NCBI RefSeq assembly: GCF_014171595.1
Contig: NZ_CP050451.1
Location: forward strand, 3,224,001 to 3,288,000
From: Massilia sp. Se16.2.3
Lineage (GTDB): Bacteria; Pseudomonadota; Gammaproteobacteria; Burkholderiales; Burkholderiaceae_D
DNA: 64,000 nucleotides
Direction of reading: 5' to 3'
Positions 49,753 through 59,256 of the stretch are shown one piece after another (the stretch's first letter is position 1; every line of letters starts with the position of its first letter). The notes beneath the pieces were generated by a model that saw nothing but the letters and a program-made list of their open reading frames with translations, was not told the origin of the DNA and did not search any database. Both the position numbers and the translations under genes were made by a program.

Positions 49753-50415
49753 TCAGGCGAACAGTTCGTCGACCGTCAGTTCGGAGAAATCGGACACGAT
49801 CTTGACGACGTTGTCGAATTCGGCAAACGCGTCGGCCGGCAGGGTAGTGGTGATCACCACGCAGCGCATGCCGGCGCGGCGGGCCGCTTCCACGCCCAGC
49901 GGCGCATCTTCGAAGACGATGCAGTTCGACGGCTCGGCGCCGCAGCGCCTGGCCGCTTCCAGGAAGACGTCCGGATGCGGCTTGCCACGGGCAACATCGG
50001 TGGCACCGACGACGGTGTCGAAATGGCGGCGCAGGTCCAGGCCGTCCAGGGTGAACTCGACGTTCGCCGGCGGCGCGGCGGTGCCGACGGCCAGCGCGAT
50101 GTCCTGCGATTGCGCGTCCGCGATCAGGTCTTCGAAGCCTGCCACCGCTTTCAGGTGCGGCGCATACAGTTCGCGGTAGACCGATTCCTTTTCGCGGTTG
50201 AGCGTGGCGACTTCCTCGTCGGCCAGGTGCTCGCCCATATGGGAACGGATGATCTCCTTGCCCTGGCGGCCCGCCGTCGTGCGGAAGAACTCGTCCGCAT
50301 CGATGTCGCGCCCGCGGCGGGCGAAGAAGGTGATCCACGACCGGGTATGGAAGCCCATGTTGTCGACGATGGTGCCGTCCATGTCGAAGATGAAAGCGCG
50401 TTTCGGCAAGCCCAT
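49753..50415 (-). CDS. HAD superfamily hydrolase (beta-phosphoglucomutase-like)
   Basis: The 220-residue protein has the HAD motifs AFIFDMDGTIVDN (nucleophile Asp), AVGTAAPPANVEF, ARGKPHPDVFLEAARR and IVFEDAPLGVEAARRAG, with a helical cap from about 20 to 90. It is a predicted phosphatase of small sugar phosphates or a phosphoglucomutase relative. Its ATG at 50415 overlaps the prfB stop codon by one base (TAATG), so it is translationally coupled to prfB. Confidence 0.88.
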   Translation of the reverse strand: MGLPKRAFIFDMDGTIVDNMGFHTRSWITFFARRGRDIDADEFFRTTAGRQGKEIIRSHMGEHLADEEVATLNREKESVYRELYAPHLKAVAGFEDLIADAQSQDIALAVGTAAPPANVEFTLDGLDLRRHFDTVVGATDVARGKPHPDVFLEAARRCGAEPSNCIVFEDAPLGVEAARRAGMRCVVITTTLPADAFAEFDNVVKIVSDFSELTVDELFA

Positions 50416-51519
50416 TACACGCCCTGTTTCAGCGAAGCGGAGATGAATTCGTCCAGGTCGCCGTCCAGCACGTTCTTGGTGTTGCCGGTCTCGAAACCGG
50501 TACGCAGGTCCTTGATGCGCGACTGGTCGAGCACGTAGGAACGGATCTGGTGGCCCCAGCCGACATCGGTCTTCGAGTCTTCCAGCTTCTGCTGCTCGGC
50601 CATGCGTTTGCGCATCTCGAGCTCGAACAGCTTCGCGCGCAGCATGTCGAAGGCCTCGGCCTTGTTGCGGTGCTGGGAACGGTCGTTCTGGCACTGCACG
50701 ACGATGCCCGACGGGCCGTGCGTCAGGCGCACCGCGGAGTCGGTCTTGTTGATGTGCTGCCCGCCCGCGCCCGATGCGCGATAGGTATCGATGCGCACGT
50801 CGGCCGGGTTGATCTCGATTTCGAAGGATTCGTCCACTTCCGGGTACACGAACAGCGAGGTGAACGAGGTGTGGCGGCCATTGGCCGAGTCGAACGGCGA
50901 CTTGCGCACCAGGCGGTGCACGCCCGTTTCAGTCCGGAGGTGGCCATAGGCGTACTCGCCCTCGACCTTGATGGTCGCGGTCTTGATGCCGGCGACCTCG
51001 CCGTCGGACTGTTCCAGGATCTCGGCCTTGAAACCCTTGCGTTCGCAATAGCGCAGGTACTGGCGCAGCAGCATCGAGGCCCAGTCCTGGGCTTCGGTGC
51101 CGCCGGCGCCGGCCTGGATGTCGATGAAGCAGCTCGCATGGTCCATCGGGTTGCTGAACATGCGGCGAAATTCCATGCCCTCGATGACGGTCTTGATGCC
51201 ATCGAGGTCGGCACTGACCGCCTCGATGGTGTCGTCGTCGCCTTCTTCGCGGCCCATCTCGAACAGATCGGCGCAGTCGGCGAGATCCGCTTTCGCTTTC
51301 TCGAGCGTCAGCACGACGCCTTCGAGCGCTTTTTTCTCTTTACCGAGGTCGAGCGCCCGCTTCTGGTCGTTCCAGACGGTCGGGTCTTCCAGTTCTTCGT
51401 TGACCTGCTCTAGTTTCTCTGCCTTCCGATCGAAGTCAAAGATACCTCCGAAGTTCGGCTTCACGGCTGGTCAGGTCGTTCAGCAGGGCGGAGATGGCGT
51501 TGATGCGTTCAGCTTCCAT
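50415..51519 (-). CDS. prfB: Peptide chain release factor 2, with programmed +1 frameshift
   Basis: RF2 releases proteins at UGA and UAA. Reading starts at the ATG at 51519 and gives [20 protein letters not shown] and then EAELRRYL before an in-frame TGA at 51438-51436. The second frame continues from there ([20 protein letters not shown]) to 50415. The site CTT TGA C, preceded by the internal Shine-Dalgarno ggagg three bases upstream, is the classical prfB autoregulatory +1 shift. The GGQ motif ([16 protein letters not shown]) and codon-recognition region are intact. The full product has about 367 residues. Confidence 0.96.
51435..51449 (-). promoter_or_regulatory. prfB programmed frameshift signal
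   Basis: On the minus strand, ggagg-tat-ctttgac holds the SD-like stimulator, the slippery ctt codon and the tga stop followed by c, with the same spacing as in Escherichia coli. Low RF2 favours the shift, giving negative feedback. Confidence 0.93.
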
Positions 51520-51682
51520 GGTCGTGGCGTCGTGTTTGAGTTGAATCGAACCTTCGATTATACCCCAGTCAGCCTTCCAGGCGGCGCCGATCGCGTACCC
51601 GCGGGGGGCGCTCGGCGGTGCGTGGTTGCGGTGCGTCGCGCCACTGCCGTATTATCCCCCGGTTCCCATCCGAAGACTTCCC

Positions 51683-53698
51683 ATGCGCCATTCGATCCCT
51701 TGCCAAATCGGCATCGTCCTTCTTCCCGCCGTGCTGGCCGCGCCCGCGCTTGCCGCCAGGCCTGCCGCCCCGAAGGGCGCCAGCACCACCCTTGCCGTGC
51801 TCGAGACCACCGACCTGCATTCGAACGTGGTCGGCTACGACTATTTCAAGCTGGCGCCCGAGCCTTCGATTGGCCTGGACCGTACCGCCACCCTGATCGC
51901 CCAGGCGCGCGCCGAGTTTCCCAATACCGTCCTGCTCGACAACGGCGACACCATCCAGGGCAACGCGCTGGCCGATTACCAGGCGCTGGTGAACCCCGTG
52001 CGCTGCGACCAGACCCTGAGCATCTACAAGGTCATGAACGCACTGAAGGTGGACGGCGCGGCAATCGGCAACCATGAATTCAACTATGGCCTGGGCTTCC
52101 TTGGCCAGGTCACCGGCCAGCGCTTCAAGGTGGCGGGCGTCGACCAGCCGAAGCGCTGCGCCGGCCCGGCCTTCCCGCAGGTGCTGGCCAATGTCTACAG
52201 CGTCCGGACGAAACAGCCCCTGTTCGCGCCCTGGCGCATCATCGAGAAGCGCGTGCAGGCGCAGGACGCGCGCGGCCGCGCCATCACGGCCGTCGTCAAG
52301 GTCGGCATCATCGGCTTCACGCCCCCGGCCATCATGTCCTGGGACAAGCGCTGGCTCGAGGGCAAGGTCTACACGACAGGCGTGGTGGAAGCCGCCGAAA
52401 AGTACATCCCCGAGATGCGCCGCAAGGGGGCCGATATCGTGGTGGCCATTTCGCACGGCGGCCTGGACGACAGCCCGTATTCGCCGGCGATGGAAAACGC
52501 CAACTGGTACCTGGCGCGTGTGCCGGGTGTGGACGCGATGCTGCTCGGGCACTCGCACCAGCTCTTCCCGAACGCGGCCAGCACGGCGCCCCAGTTCAAC
52601 CTGGCGGGCGTGGACAAGGCCAGGGGCACGGTGCATGGCGTGCCGACGGTAATGGCCAACCTGTGGGGCAAGCACCTGGGCGTGGTCCAGCTGCACCTGC
52701 GTGCCGACGGCAAGCGCTGGACGGTCGAGAAGGACAAGACCGTGGTCGAGGCGCGCGCGGCGCAGGCGGCCGACAAATCGTTTGTGGCAGCCGACCTGCA
52801 GGTCCTGGCGCTGATCCGCGCCGAGCACGAGGCGACGATTGCCTATGTGAAGACGCCGGTCGGCAGCACCGAATTTCGCATGGCGACCTATTTTGCCGAT
52901 GTCGGCGACACCTCGGCGATCGCGGTGGTCAACGCGGCGCAGACGGCCTATGTGAAGAAGTATGTCGCAGCCAACCTGCCGCAGTATGCGAAGCTGCCGG
53001 TGCTGTCGATGTCGGCCCCCTTCAAGAGCGGCAACGCCGGCGCCTTCGACTACACCGACGTGGCCGCCGGTGCGCTGGCGCTGAACAACGCGGCGGACCT
53101 GTATCTCTACCCGAACGCGCTGTATGCGGTGAAGGTGGACGGCGCCGGGCTGAAGGCCTGGCTGGAGACGGCGGCGCGCCGCTTCAACACGATCGACCCG
53201 AAGCAGACGGCCCCGCAGGAACTGGTCGACGCGAGCTTCCCCAGCTATAACTTCGATACGCCGACCTCGCTTGACATCAGCTACGAGATCGACCTGACCC
53301 GCGCGCCGGGCGAGCGCATCGTCAACCTGCGCCTGCGCGGCGAGCCGGTGAATGCGCAGCAGGAGTTCATCGTGGCGACGAACAACTACCGCGCCAGCGG
53401 CGGCGGCAATTTCCCTGGCCTCGACGGCAGCAAGACCGTGCTGGCTTCGCCCGACACCAGCCGCGACGTGCTGATCGCCCACATCCGCGCGACGAAACAG
53501 CTCACGCGCGCCGAACATGGCAGCGTGCGCAGCTGGCGCTTCGCGCGCGTGGCAACGGCGGGACCGGTGGTCTTCCATTCCGCGCCCGGCATGCTGAAGC
53601 TGGCGCGCGAGGCGGGGCTGGACAATGTCAGCCTGCTGCGCGAGGACGACGGGGCGGGCAAGGGCTTCGCGCTGTACGCGCTGGACCTGGCGAAATGA
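51683..53698 (+). CDS. cpdB: Periplasmic 2',3'-cyclic-nucleotide phosphodiesterase/3'-nucleotidase
   Basis: The protein of about 671 residues has a signal peptide (MRHSIPCQIGIVLLPAVLAA, cut near ALA) and the metallophosphatase motifs LETTDLHSN, LLDNGDTIQGN, IGNHEFNYG, ISHGGLDD and LLGHSHQLFP. The C-terminal nucleotidase domain has NNYRASGGGNFPG, where aromatic residues hold the base. It would recover phosphate and nucleosides from extracellular RNA products. It ends in an ATGA overlap with the next gene. Confidence 0.93.
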   Translation: MRHSIPCQIGIVLLPAVLAAPALAARPAAPKGASTTLAVLETTDLHSNVVGYDYFKLAPEPSIGLDRTATLIAQARAEFPNTVLLDNGDTIQGNALADYQALVNPVRCDQTLSIYKVMNALKVDGAAIGNHEFNYGLGFLGQVTGQRFKVAGVDQPKRCAGPAFPQVLANVYSVRTKQPLFAPWRIIEKRVQAQDARGRAITAVVKVGIIGFTPPAIMSWDKRWLEGKVYTTGVVEAAEKYIPEMRRKGADIVVAISHGGLDDSPYSPAMENANWYLARVPGVDAMLLGHSHQLFPNAASTAPQFNLAGVDKARGTVHGVPTVMANLWGKHLGVVQLHLRADGKRWTVEKDKTVVEARAAQAADKSFVAADLQVLALIRAEHEATIAYVKTPVGSTEFRMATYFADVGDTSAIAVVNAAQTAYVKKYVAANLPQYAKLPVLSMSAPFKSGNAGAFDYTDVAAGALALNNAADLYLYPNALYAVKVDGAGLKAWLETAARRFNTIDPKQTAPQELVDASFPSYNFDTPTSLDISYEIDLTRAPGERIVNLRLRGEPVNAQQEFIVATNNYRASGGGNFPGLDGSKTVLASPDTSRDVLIAHIRATKQLTRAEHGSVRSWRFARVATAGPVVFHSAPGMLKLAREAGLDNVSLLREDDGAGKGFALYALDLAK

Positions 53699-54125
53699 AG
53701 ACCATCGCGCTCGCACTGGCGTGGCTGCTCGGTGCGGGCAGCCACCTGGCGCATGCGCAGGCCGGGATGCCGACGCAGGCGACCGACCAGTCACGGATGG
53801 ACAACGCGCGTGCGGCCTGGCGCCTGGGGCTTGCCCTCAGGAATGGCGAAGGGATGGCGCGCGATCCGGGCGTGCGGCGGCCTTGATCAGGCAGGCGGCC
53901 GAGGGCGGCGTGCCGGCGGCGATGTTCGTGCTGGCGAACATGCTGGCGGCGGGCGAGGGCACATCGCGCGACGAGGCCGCATCGCGGCGCTGGCTGGAAG
54001 CGGCCGCGGCGCGCGATTATCCGGAGGCGCTGCAGGGCTTGGCCATGCTGGAACCGGATCCGCGCAAGGCGGAGCTCCTGATGCGGCAGGCGGCGCATGC
54101 GATGACACATCGGGGGGCGGATTGA
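53695..54125 (+). CDS. Secreted Sel1-repeat-like protein (one-base loss near 53872)
   Basis: The start overlaps the cpdB stop. The signal peptide MKTIALALAWLLGAGSHLAH is followed by ARAAWRLGLALRNGEGMARD, a Sel1-type helix pair. The frame breaks after ARDPG; one base restores RAAALIRQAAEGGVPAAMFV, then LANMLAAGEGTSRDEAASRR, a further Sel1 unit, and so on to the stop at 54125. After repair it has about 143 residues. The function is unknown; coupling to cpdB suggests periplasmic location. Confidence 0.75.
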
Positions 54126-54194
54126 CCGTCTTGAGGCGCGTGGTTGCCGGCGTGGTTTGAACGCGTGGGCGGCGCCGGAGCCGCGTTGGTACAG

Positions 54195-54350
54195 ACGGTC
54201 GGGTGGAGCCGCTCACCCTACGTTACTGTGACGCTGTGGCTGGGCCGGGCGTGGTTTGAACGCGTGCGCGGCGACGGTGCGGGCGGTCGGGTGAAGCCGA
54301 CCACCCCGCATCCGTCATCCTTAGGGTGGACGGCTCCACCCGAAACGGTG
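54195..54350. repeat. Degenerate extragenic palindromes
   Basis: gggtggagc cg ctcaccctacg (near 54200-54222) and ttagggtggac ggc tccacccgaaacg (54320-54350) resemble the family with shorter arms. Between 54126 and 54467 there is no gene; two copies of tggtttgaacgcgtg (near 54152 and 54250) suggest a local duplication. Confidence 0.55.
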
Positions 54351-54467
54351 CGTCATCGAGGCGTGTGCGCCGCTGAGCGTTCGCCGGGCATTCAGCCCGG
54401 CTCACCCACGCGTCCAGGCGCAGAGTGCGCGTCCGGCGGCGGGCCGGAGACGCGCTGGCGCTCCGCT

Positions 54468-55217
54468 TCAGCCTTCGTTCTTCGCGATCTCTTCCGCCGC
54501 AATCGCCGCCAGGTCGGTCAAGGCCTGCAGTTCCGACGAGCGCAGCTTGCGCGGCTCGCGGTCGATCACGCACAGCGTGCCCATTGCCTGGCCGGCGCGG
54601 TCGCGCAGCGGTACGCCGGCATAGAAACGGATGTGCGGGTCGGCCAGCACCAGCGGGTTGTTGGCGAAGCGCTCGTCGCTCATCGCATCTTCCACGACAA
54701 AAGGACCGTCCTGGAGGATCGCGTGGCTGCAGAATGCCCATTCGCGCGGCGTCTGCTGCGGCTGCAGGCCGACGCGGGCCTTGAACCACTGGCGCTTGGC
54801 AGTCAGGATCGAGATCAGGGCGATCGGCGACTCGGTCACTTTCGAGGCCAGGCGCACGATGCGGTCATAGCGCTCTTCGGCAGGCGTGTCGACCAGGTGC
54901 GCCGCTGCGACCGCCGCCAGGCGCTGGCCTTCGTCGGCCGGCACCGGGAAACGCGCATCGGGATCGGGCAGGTATTCGGGATCGGTCGGCGTCGGCGGAA
55001 CGCGGCGCTCTTCGAAGCCGGCCTGGCCGGAGACCTTGTTCATCAGGGCCCGGATATGGCTCTCGCGCGTGCGGCGGTGGCCTCCGGGCGTTTTCCACGA
55101 TTCGATCGCGCCACTTTCCATCCAGAGCTGGACGGTGCTAGTGGCGACGCCGAGCAGCCGGGCGGCCGCGCTCGTGGTCAGGATTGGATCCTCTTCCATC
55201 AGATTGCTGTTCATCAA
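54468..55217 (-). CDS. Excisionase-like HTH plus GAF domain regulator
   Basis: The N-terminal 60 residues (ILTTSAAARLLGVATSTVQL, WMESGAIESWKTPGGHRRTR) are a MerR/excisionase-type winged helix. After a Pro-rich linker, residues about 95-245 form a GAF domain (ERYDRIVRLASKVTESPIAL, FCSHAILQDGPFVVEDAMSD, FYAGVPLRDRAGQAMGTLCV). The GAF part has the form seen in sensory proteins that bind small ligands. It may be a one-component sensor-regulator. The start could be residue 2 or 6. It is divergent from the chemoreceptor gene at 55410 and could control it. Confidence 0.85.
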   Translation of the reverse strand: MMNSNLMEEDPILTTSAAARLLGVATSTVQLWMESGAIESWKTPGGHRRTRESHIRALMNKVSGQAGFEERRVPPTPTDPEYLPDPDARFPVPADEGQRLAAVAAAHLVDTPAEERYDRIVRLASKVTESPIALISILTAKRQWFKARVGLQPQQTPREWAFCSHAILQDGPFVVEDAMSDERFANNPLVLADPHIRFYAGVPLRDRAGQAMGTLCVIDREPRKLRSSELQALTDLAAIAAEEIAKNEG

Positions 55218-55409
55218 TATTCCTACTGTTTAACGAAGTATAGCCGATTTGATGAATCTAGCTAAGCACTGGACTTTCGAAACAAGGAGTTACAGCAAAC
55301 CGACAGTTCAGGCAAATTGTATTGCCTGTCAGAAAGTTTTAGTGCACAATGCCGTCGATTTCATCAATATGTCACCTTTTGTGTAACTATCTCTTCGATC
55401 AGGACCGTC

Positions 55410-57016
55410 ATGCCGCTTTCATCAGTCAGTCTCGCAGCCCGTCTGGGCGCCGCCTTTGCGCTCGTTCTCCTCGTGACCCTGACCCTGGCCATGTTCGCAG
55501 TGACGCGTGTCGACAGCATCGAGGCCAGCTTACGTAATGCCGAGCAATTTCGCTCCGGCCAGCTCGAGCCTCTGTACGCGGCACGCGAGGCGCTGGCCCA
55601 GACCGGTATCGCAGCGCGCAATGCCTACATTTTCCAGGACGCCACCGCGGCGAGCCGCGAGCTCGACCTGGTCGACGCACGCAAGGCCGAGTACCTGGCG
55701 GCACTCGGCCGCCTCGATCCGCTGCTGCGCGGCGACCCCCATTACGACCGCGTCCGCGCGGGAATGGACAGCATGGCGACCGAACTCGAACGCCCGCGGC
55801 GTTTTCGCGCGGCGGGCGAAATGGACGCCTTCGGTCGCTTCCTGGTCGAGGAGTGCAGCCCCCTGCGACGCCGTATCGTTGCCGACATCGACGTGCTGTT
55901 GACGGAGCTGCAGGCGCGCAGTACCCGCGCGGGCGCTGCAGCCGCCGCCGAGGCAACCGGCGCGCGCTGGTGGATCAGCGGCCTCGCCGCGCTGTCCGCC
56001 CTGCTGTGCGCCGTCATCGGCCTGGCGATCGTGCGCAGCCTGACTGGCCAGCTCGGCGGCGAACCGGCCTATGCCACCGCCGTCGCCCAAGCGATCGCCA
56101 GGGGCGAACTGCAGCACCGGGTCGAGATCGGCCGCGCCCGCCCGGCCAGCCTGTTGCATGCGATGAGCACGATGCGCGACAGCCTCGGCGGCATCGTCGC
56201 CCGCGTGCGCGGCGGCACCGACGCGATCGCCGCAGCGTCGGCCGAGATCGCTACCGGCAATCTCGATCTTTCGCGGCGCACGGAGACCCAGGCGGCTGCG
56301 CTGGCGCAGGTCGCCGGCTCGATGAAGGACCTGATCGGCTCGGTACGCGAAAACGCCGGCTACGCCGCCCAGGCCAGCACGCTGGCCGAGGATGCTGCGC
56401 GGATTTCGGTGCAGGGTGGCGCCGCCGTCGACGGCGTGGTCGCGACCATGAACCTGATCCAGATTCCTCGCGCCGCATCGAGGAAATCATCGGCGTCATC
56501 GACGGCATCGCCTTCCAGACCAATATATCCGCCCTGAATGCCGCCGTCGAGGCGGCGCGCGCCGGCGAGCAGGGGCGCGGTTTCGCGGTCGTGGCCAGCG
56601 AAGTGCGCAACCTGGCGCACCGCTCGGCTGCGGCGGCGAAAGAAATCAAGCTGCTGATCGAGGACTCGGTCGGGAAAGTGGACGCTGGCACCGCGCTCGT
56701 CGGTGAAGCCGGCGACACGATGCGCCGCGTCGTCGACGGCGTCGGCCGGGTGTCGGCAATCATGGGCAGCATTTCCGCCGCCACCCGCGGCCAGGGCGAA
56801 GGCATCGAGCGGGTCGATGCGGCGATCGTGCGCCTGGACGAGATGACCCTGCAGAATGCCGCCCCGGTCGAGGAAGCCTCGGCCGCGGCGCAGTCGCTGC
56901 GCCTGCAGGCGGACGAGCTGGCGGCCGTCGTTGGCACCTTCCAGCTGGAAGAAACGGGTGGCGCACGCCGGCCGGCTGCACGGCCCGTCGCGTCGGCGCA
57001 GCGCCTGGCCGCCTGA
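55410..57016 (+). CDS. Methyl-accepting chemotaxis protein (one-base loss near 56462)
   Basis: The protein of about 535 residues has a first membrane helix ([20 protein letters not shown]), a four-helix-bundle periplasmic domain (about 35-190), a second helix ([20 protein letters not shown]), a HAMP-like linker and the signalling domain. The hairpin tip is [20 protein letters not shown] followed by [20 protein letters not shown]. The frame breaks after VVATMNLIQ; one base restores the family sequence [14 protein letters not shown]. The last residues lack the CheR-binding pentapeptide. It is the only chemoreceptor in the window. An aggac site precedes the ATG. Confidence 0.9.
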
Positions 57017-57081
57017 TCCGGCACGAAGGGAGGCCAGGTCCGTGGCTGGAGTGGATTGCCGGCCAGGGCCGGCGCGAACCC

Positions 57082-57402
57082 TCAGTGCAGGGCTTTTTTC
57101 TCCGGCTGCACCAGGATGAAGGGGTGCACCACCGAGGCCCAGAGGGCGGCGTCGGCGGCGGTCCAGGTACTTGCCTGCAGGTCCGACACCTTGGCCACCT
57201 TGCCCTCGGCCATCCAGCGCGAAATGCTGTCCTTGTCGTCGTGCGAGACGCGCAGGGCGACCTCGATCAGGTCGAGTTCTTCGCTGACGTAGATCACGTT
57301 GCCCTGGGCGAAATGGCGCTCCAGCTCGCTCCACTGGATGCGGCCGGTCTCGCGGTTGATCTTGTCATGCAGTTCGGTATCGTTCTCGGGCTTGGTTTTC
57401 AT
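57082..57402 (-). CDS. DUF2288 family protein
   Basis: The 106-residue protein (MKTKPENDTELHDKINRETG, then RIQWSELERHFAQGNVIYVS) matches DUF2288, a small cytoplasmic family with no known role. It lies 23 bases downstream of the RES toxin gene on the same strand and may be in one transcript with it. It is convergent with the chemoreceptor gene. Confidence 0.85.
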   Translation of the reverse strand: MKTKPENDTELHDKINRETGRIQWSELERHFAQGNVIYVSEELDLIEVALRVSHDDKDSISRWMAEGKVAKVSDLQASTWTAADAALWASVVHPFILVQPEKKALH

Positions 57403-57425
57403 GTGTGGCTCGTGTGCTGCAATGT

Positions 57426-58109
57426 TCAGATGATCTCGACCGTGGGAAGCGGCGAACCCGCCCATGTTAACCGATAGGCCTGCGCCTTGCGTACATTGCC
57501 GACCAGCGCGGGCCGGAAGCAGGCGAGGTTGGTGCCGCTGGATGCGCGCACGCTCGGGTAGATGATGCCCATGGAGCCGGCCTCCAGCAGCTCGGCCGCC
57601 AGCGCCTGGGAAGCCACGTAGCTTTGCGGGTCGAGGCAGGCGGCCAGGCTGCGTACGCCGCGAATGTCGTGGAAGCTGCCGGAAAAATCGGCCAGCATCG
57701 CCTGGTAGGTGACGCTGTCGTCGAAGCGCTTGATTTCCTGGTATTCGACGGCCTTGTGGAAGCTGACCTCGGCCAGGGCCGTCTCTGCCTCGAAGGCGCA
57801 GTACCACGCGCCGCGGCTGCCATCGTTGAAACGGCTGCCTTCCGGGCGCGCGTAGGTATAGGCGGCGTTGATGATGCGGAACTGCGGCACGCCGAACACC
57901 AGCTCGTCGACGCCGATACCTGGCAGCAGGCCGCTCTCGCCGCGCAGGCGCTCGTTGGTGGCGTTGTCGAGATCGAAGAGGTCGCGCAGGGTGGCGTCGT
58001 CGTCGGCCAGCGGCGCCAGCACCGAATCCTCGACGTCGGCAAAGCGCGACGGGATCAGGCGGCAGGTGTCGAACTGGCGCAGGCTCGTCAGTTTGGGAAC
58101 GACGGCCAA
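57426..58109 (-). CDS. RES domain toxin
   Basis: The protein of about 227 residues contains the RES domain (DTCRLIPSRFADVEDSVLAP at the start, TYARPEGSRFNDGSRGAWYC, ETALAEVSFHKAVEY, GIIYPSVRASSGTNLACFRP). RES toxins of the MbcT/Res type destroy or modify NAD+, and the Arg, Glu and Ser of the family are visible in these segments. No ATG is near the antitoxin end; a TTG at 58109 with ggagg nine bases upstream is the best start and follows the antitoxin stop by two bases. Confidence 0.88.
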   Translation of the reverse strand: MAVVPKLTSLRQFDTCRLIPSRFADVEDSVLAPLADDDATLRDLFDLDNATNERLRGESGLLPGIGVDELVFGVPQFRIINAAYTYARPEGSRFNDGSRGAWYCAFEAETALAEVSFHKAVEYQEIKRFDDSVTYQAMLADFSGSFHDIRGVRSLAACLDPQSYVASQALAAELLEAGSMGIIYPSVRASSGTNLACFRPALVGNVRKAQAYRLTWAGSPLPTVEII

Positions 58110-58111
58110 GG

Positions 58112-58555
58112 TCAGAGGCCTCCGCGGCGCGCGTCGAGTAGCTGGCGCACCGTCTGCATGGCCAGCAGGCCGCCGCCCAGCATGTGGGCCAGCGGGGTGC
58201 GACCGCCGAAAATCATGTTGCTGTTCGGGAGCATTACCCACTCGTCGGCGAGCTTGTCGCCATACAGGATGTGCAGGGCCTTGTAGATGCCGAGCAGGTA
58301 GGAGATGCGCGTGATGCGGTCGACCTCCAGCACGCGGTCGCTGTTCTTCTTCCAGTCGTAGAAGCTTGATCCGGACAAGCCGCCGAGGAGTTCGCGCGCA
58401 TCGTCGTCGCGCAGCTGCCAGGCGGCGGCCAGCTTGAAGAAGCCCGTCAGGGCGGATTTCGACAGGCGCTCGCGCTCGGCGCGGGAATTCAGGTCGATCA
58501 GCACCGCCGGTTCGAAGCGGCTCCTGGGATAAGAGTAGGCGTGGGCGGGTTTCAT
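58112..58555 (-). CDS. Xre/MbcA/ParS-type antitoxin
   Basis: The 147-residue protein has a helical N-terminal part with a short HTH (LTGFFKLAAAWQLRDDDARE, LLGGLSGSSFYDWKKNSDRV) and the C-terminal MbcA/ParS/Xre toxin-binding domain (DEWVMLPNSNMIFGGRTPLA, HMLGGGLLAMQTVRQLLDAR). It lies directly before the RES toxin, two bases apart, and would neutralise it and repress the operon. An aggaa site precedes the ATG at 58555. Confidence 0.9.
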   Translation of the reverse strand: MKPAHAYSYPRSRFEPAVLIDLNSRAERERLSKSALTGFFKLAAAWQLRDDDARELLGGLSGSSFYDWKKNSDRVLEVDRITRISYLLGIYKALHILYGDKLADEWVMLPNSNMIFGGRTPLAHMLGGGLLAMQTVRQLLDARRGGL

Positions 58556-58674
58556 CAGGTTCCTCCGATAATGGAGTCGTTATACTCCGTTTTCGTACCT
58601 GATGCAACTGATAGTTGTCAAGCCGGCAGCGCCGTGACAGAATCGCTGTCGACTTGTCAATAGGAAATTATTCT

Positions 58675-59132
58675 ATGCGTTGGCGTTCGGCGGGGCTTCT
58701 TCTGGTGGCAGCGGTCGTGATAGCGGTGGCCGCGGCGGGCTTGGCACGTGGTTCGCGGGTGCCCGCGGACGCGCTCAGGCAGCAGGTCTTCCAGGCCGAG
58801 CGCGGCTTTGCCGCAACGATGAAGGCGCGCGATTTCGACGCCTTCACCGGCTACCTGTCGCGCGAGGCCGTGTTCATGAGCCCCGCGGGCCGCAGCGCGG
58901 CAAGGAAGCCGTCGCCGTCGCCTGGCGGCCGTATTTCGACAAGCCGGATGCGCCGTTCTCGTGGGAGCCGGACCAGGTCGAGGTGCTCGATTCGGGCACG
59001 CTCGCTTTCAGCAGCGGTCCGGTGCGCGATCCGTCGGGCAAGCAGGTCGGGCGCTTCAATTCCGTCTGGCGGCTGGAAGGGCCGGGAACCTGGCGGGTGG
59101 TGTTCGATCGCGGGTGCGATTGCGGGCGCTAG
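58675..59132 (+). CDS. Exported SnoaL/DUF4440-like protein (one-base loss near 58897)
   Basis: The product starts MRWRSAGLLLVAAVVIAVAA, an export signal or anchor, followed by QVFQAERGFAATMKARDFDA and FTGYLSREAVFMSPAG, the beginning of a DUF4440 (NTF2-like) domain. The frame breaks after that; one base joins RS to GKEAVAVAWRPYFDKPDAPF and the end VWRLEGPGTWRVVFDRGCDC. After repair it has about 152 residues. The function is unknown. It is divergent from the antitoxin gene. Confidence 0.78.
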
Positions 59133-59189
59133 CGGGGGCAGCAGCGAAACGAGGCGCACGGCGAGCAGACGCGTGGTTTCCGCTGCCGG

Positions 59190-59256
59190 TTGGACGCGTG
59201 GGCGGCGCGAGCGTCGCGTGGACGTCGCGGTCGCGGTGGAGCCGACCACCCTACGG
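59190..59256. repeat. Degenerate extragenic palindrome before recJ
   Basis: gacgcgtgggcggcg and ggtggagccgaccaccctacgg carry the family flanks. This short gap holds no gene. Confidence 0.5.

Noticed and set aside
51435..51441. prfB frame break as another sequencing error
   Set aside because: The site is the classical programmed +1 signal with its internal SD, so it is functional.
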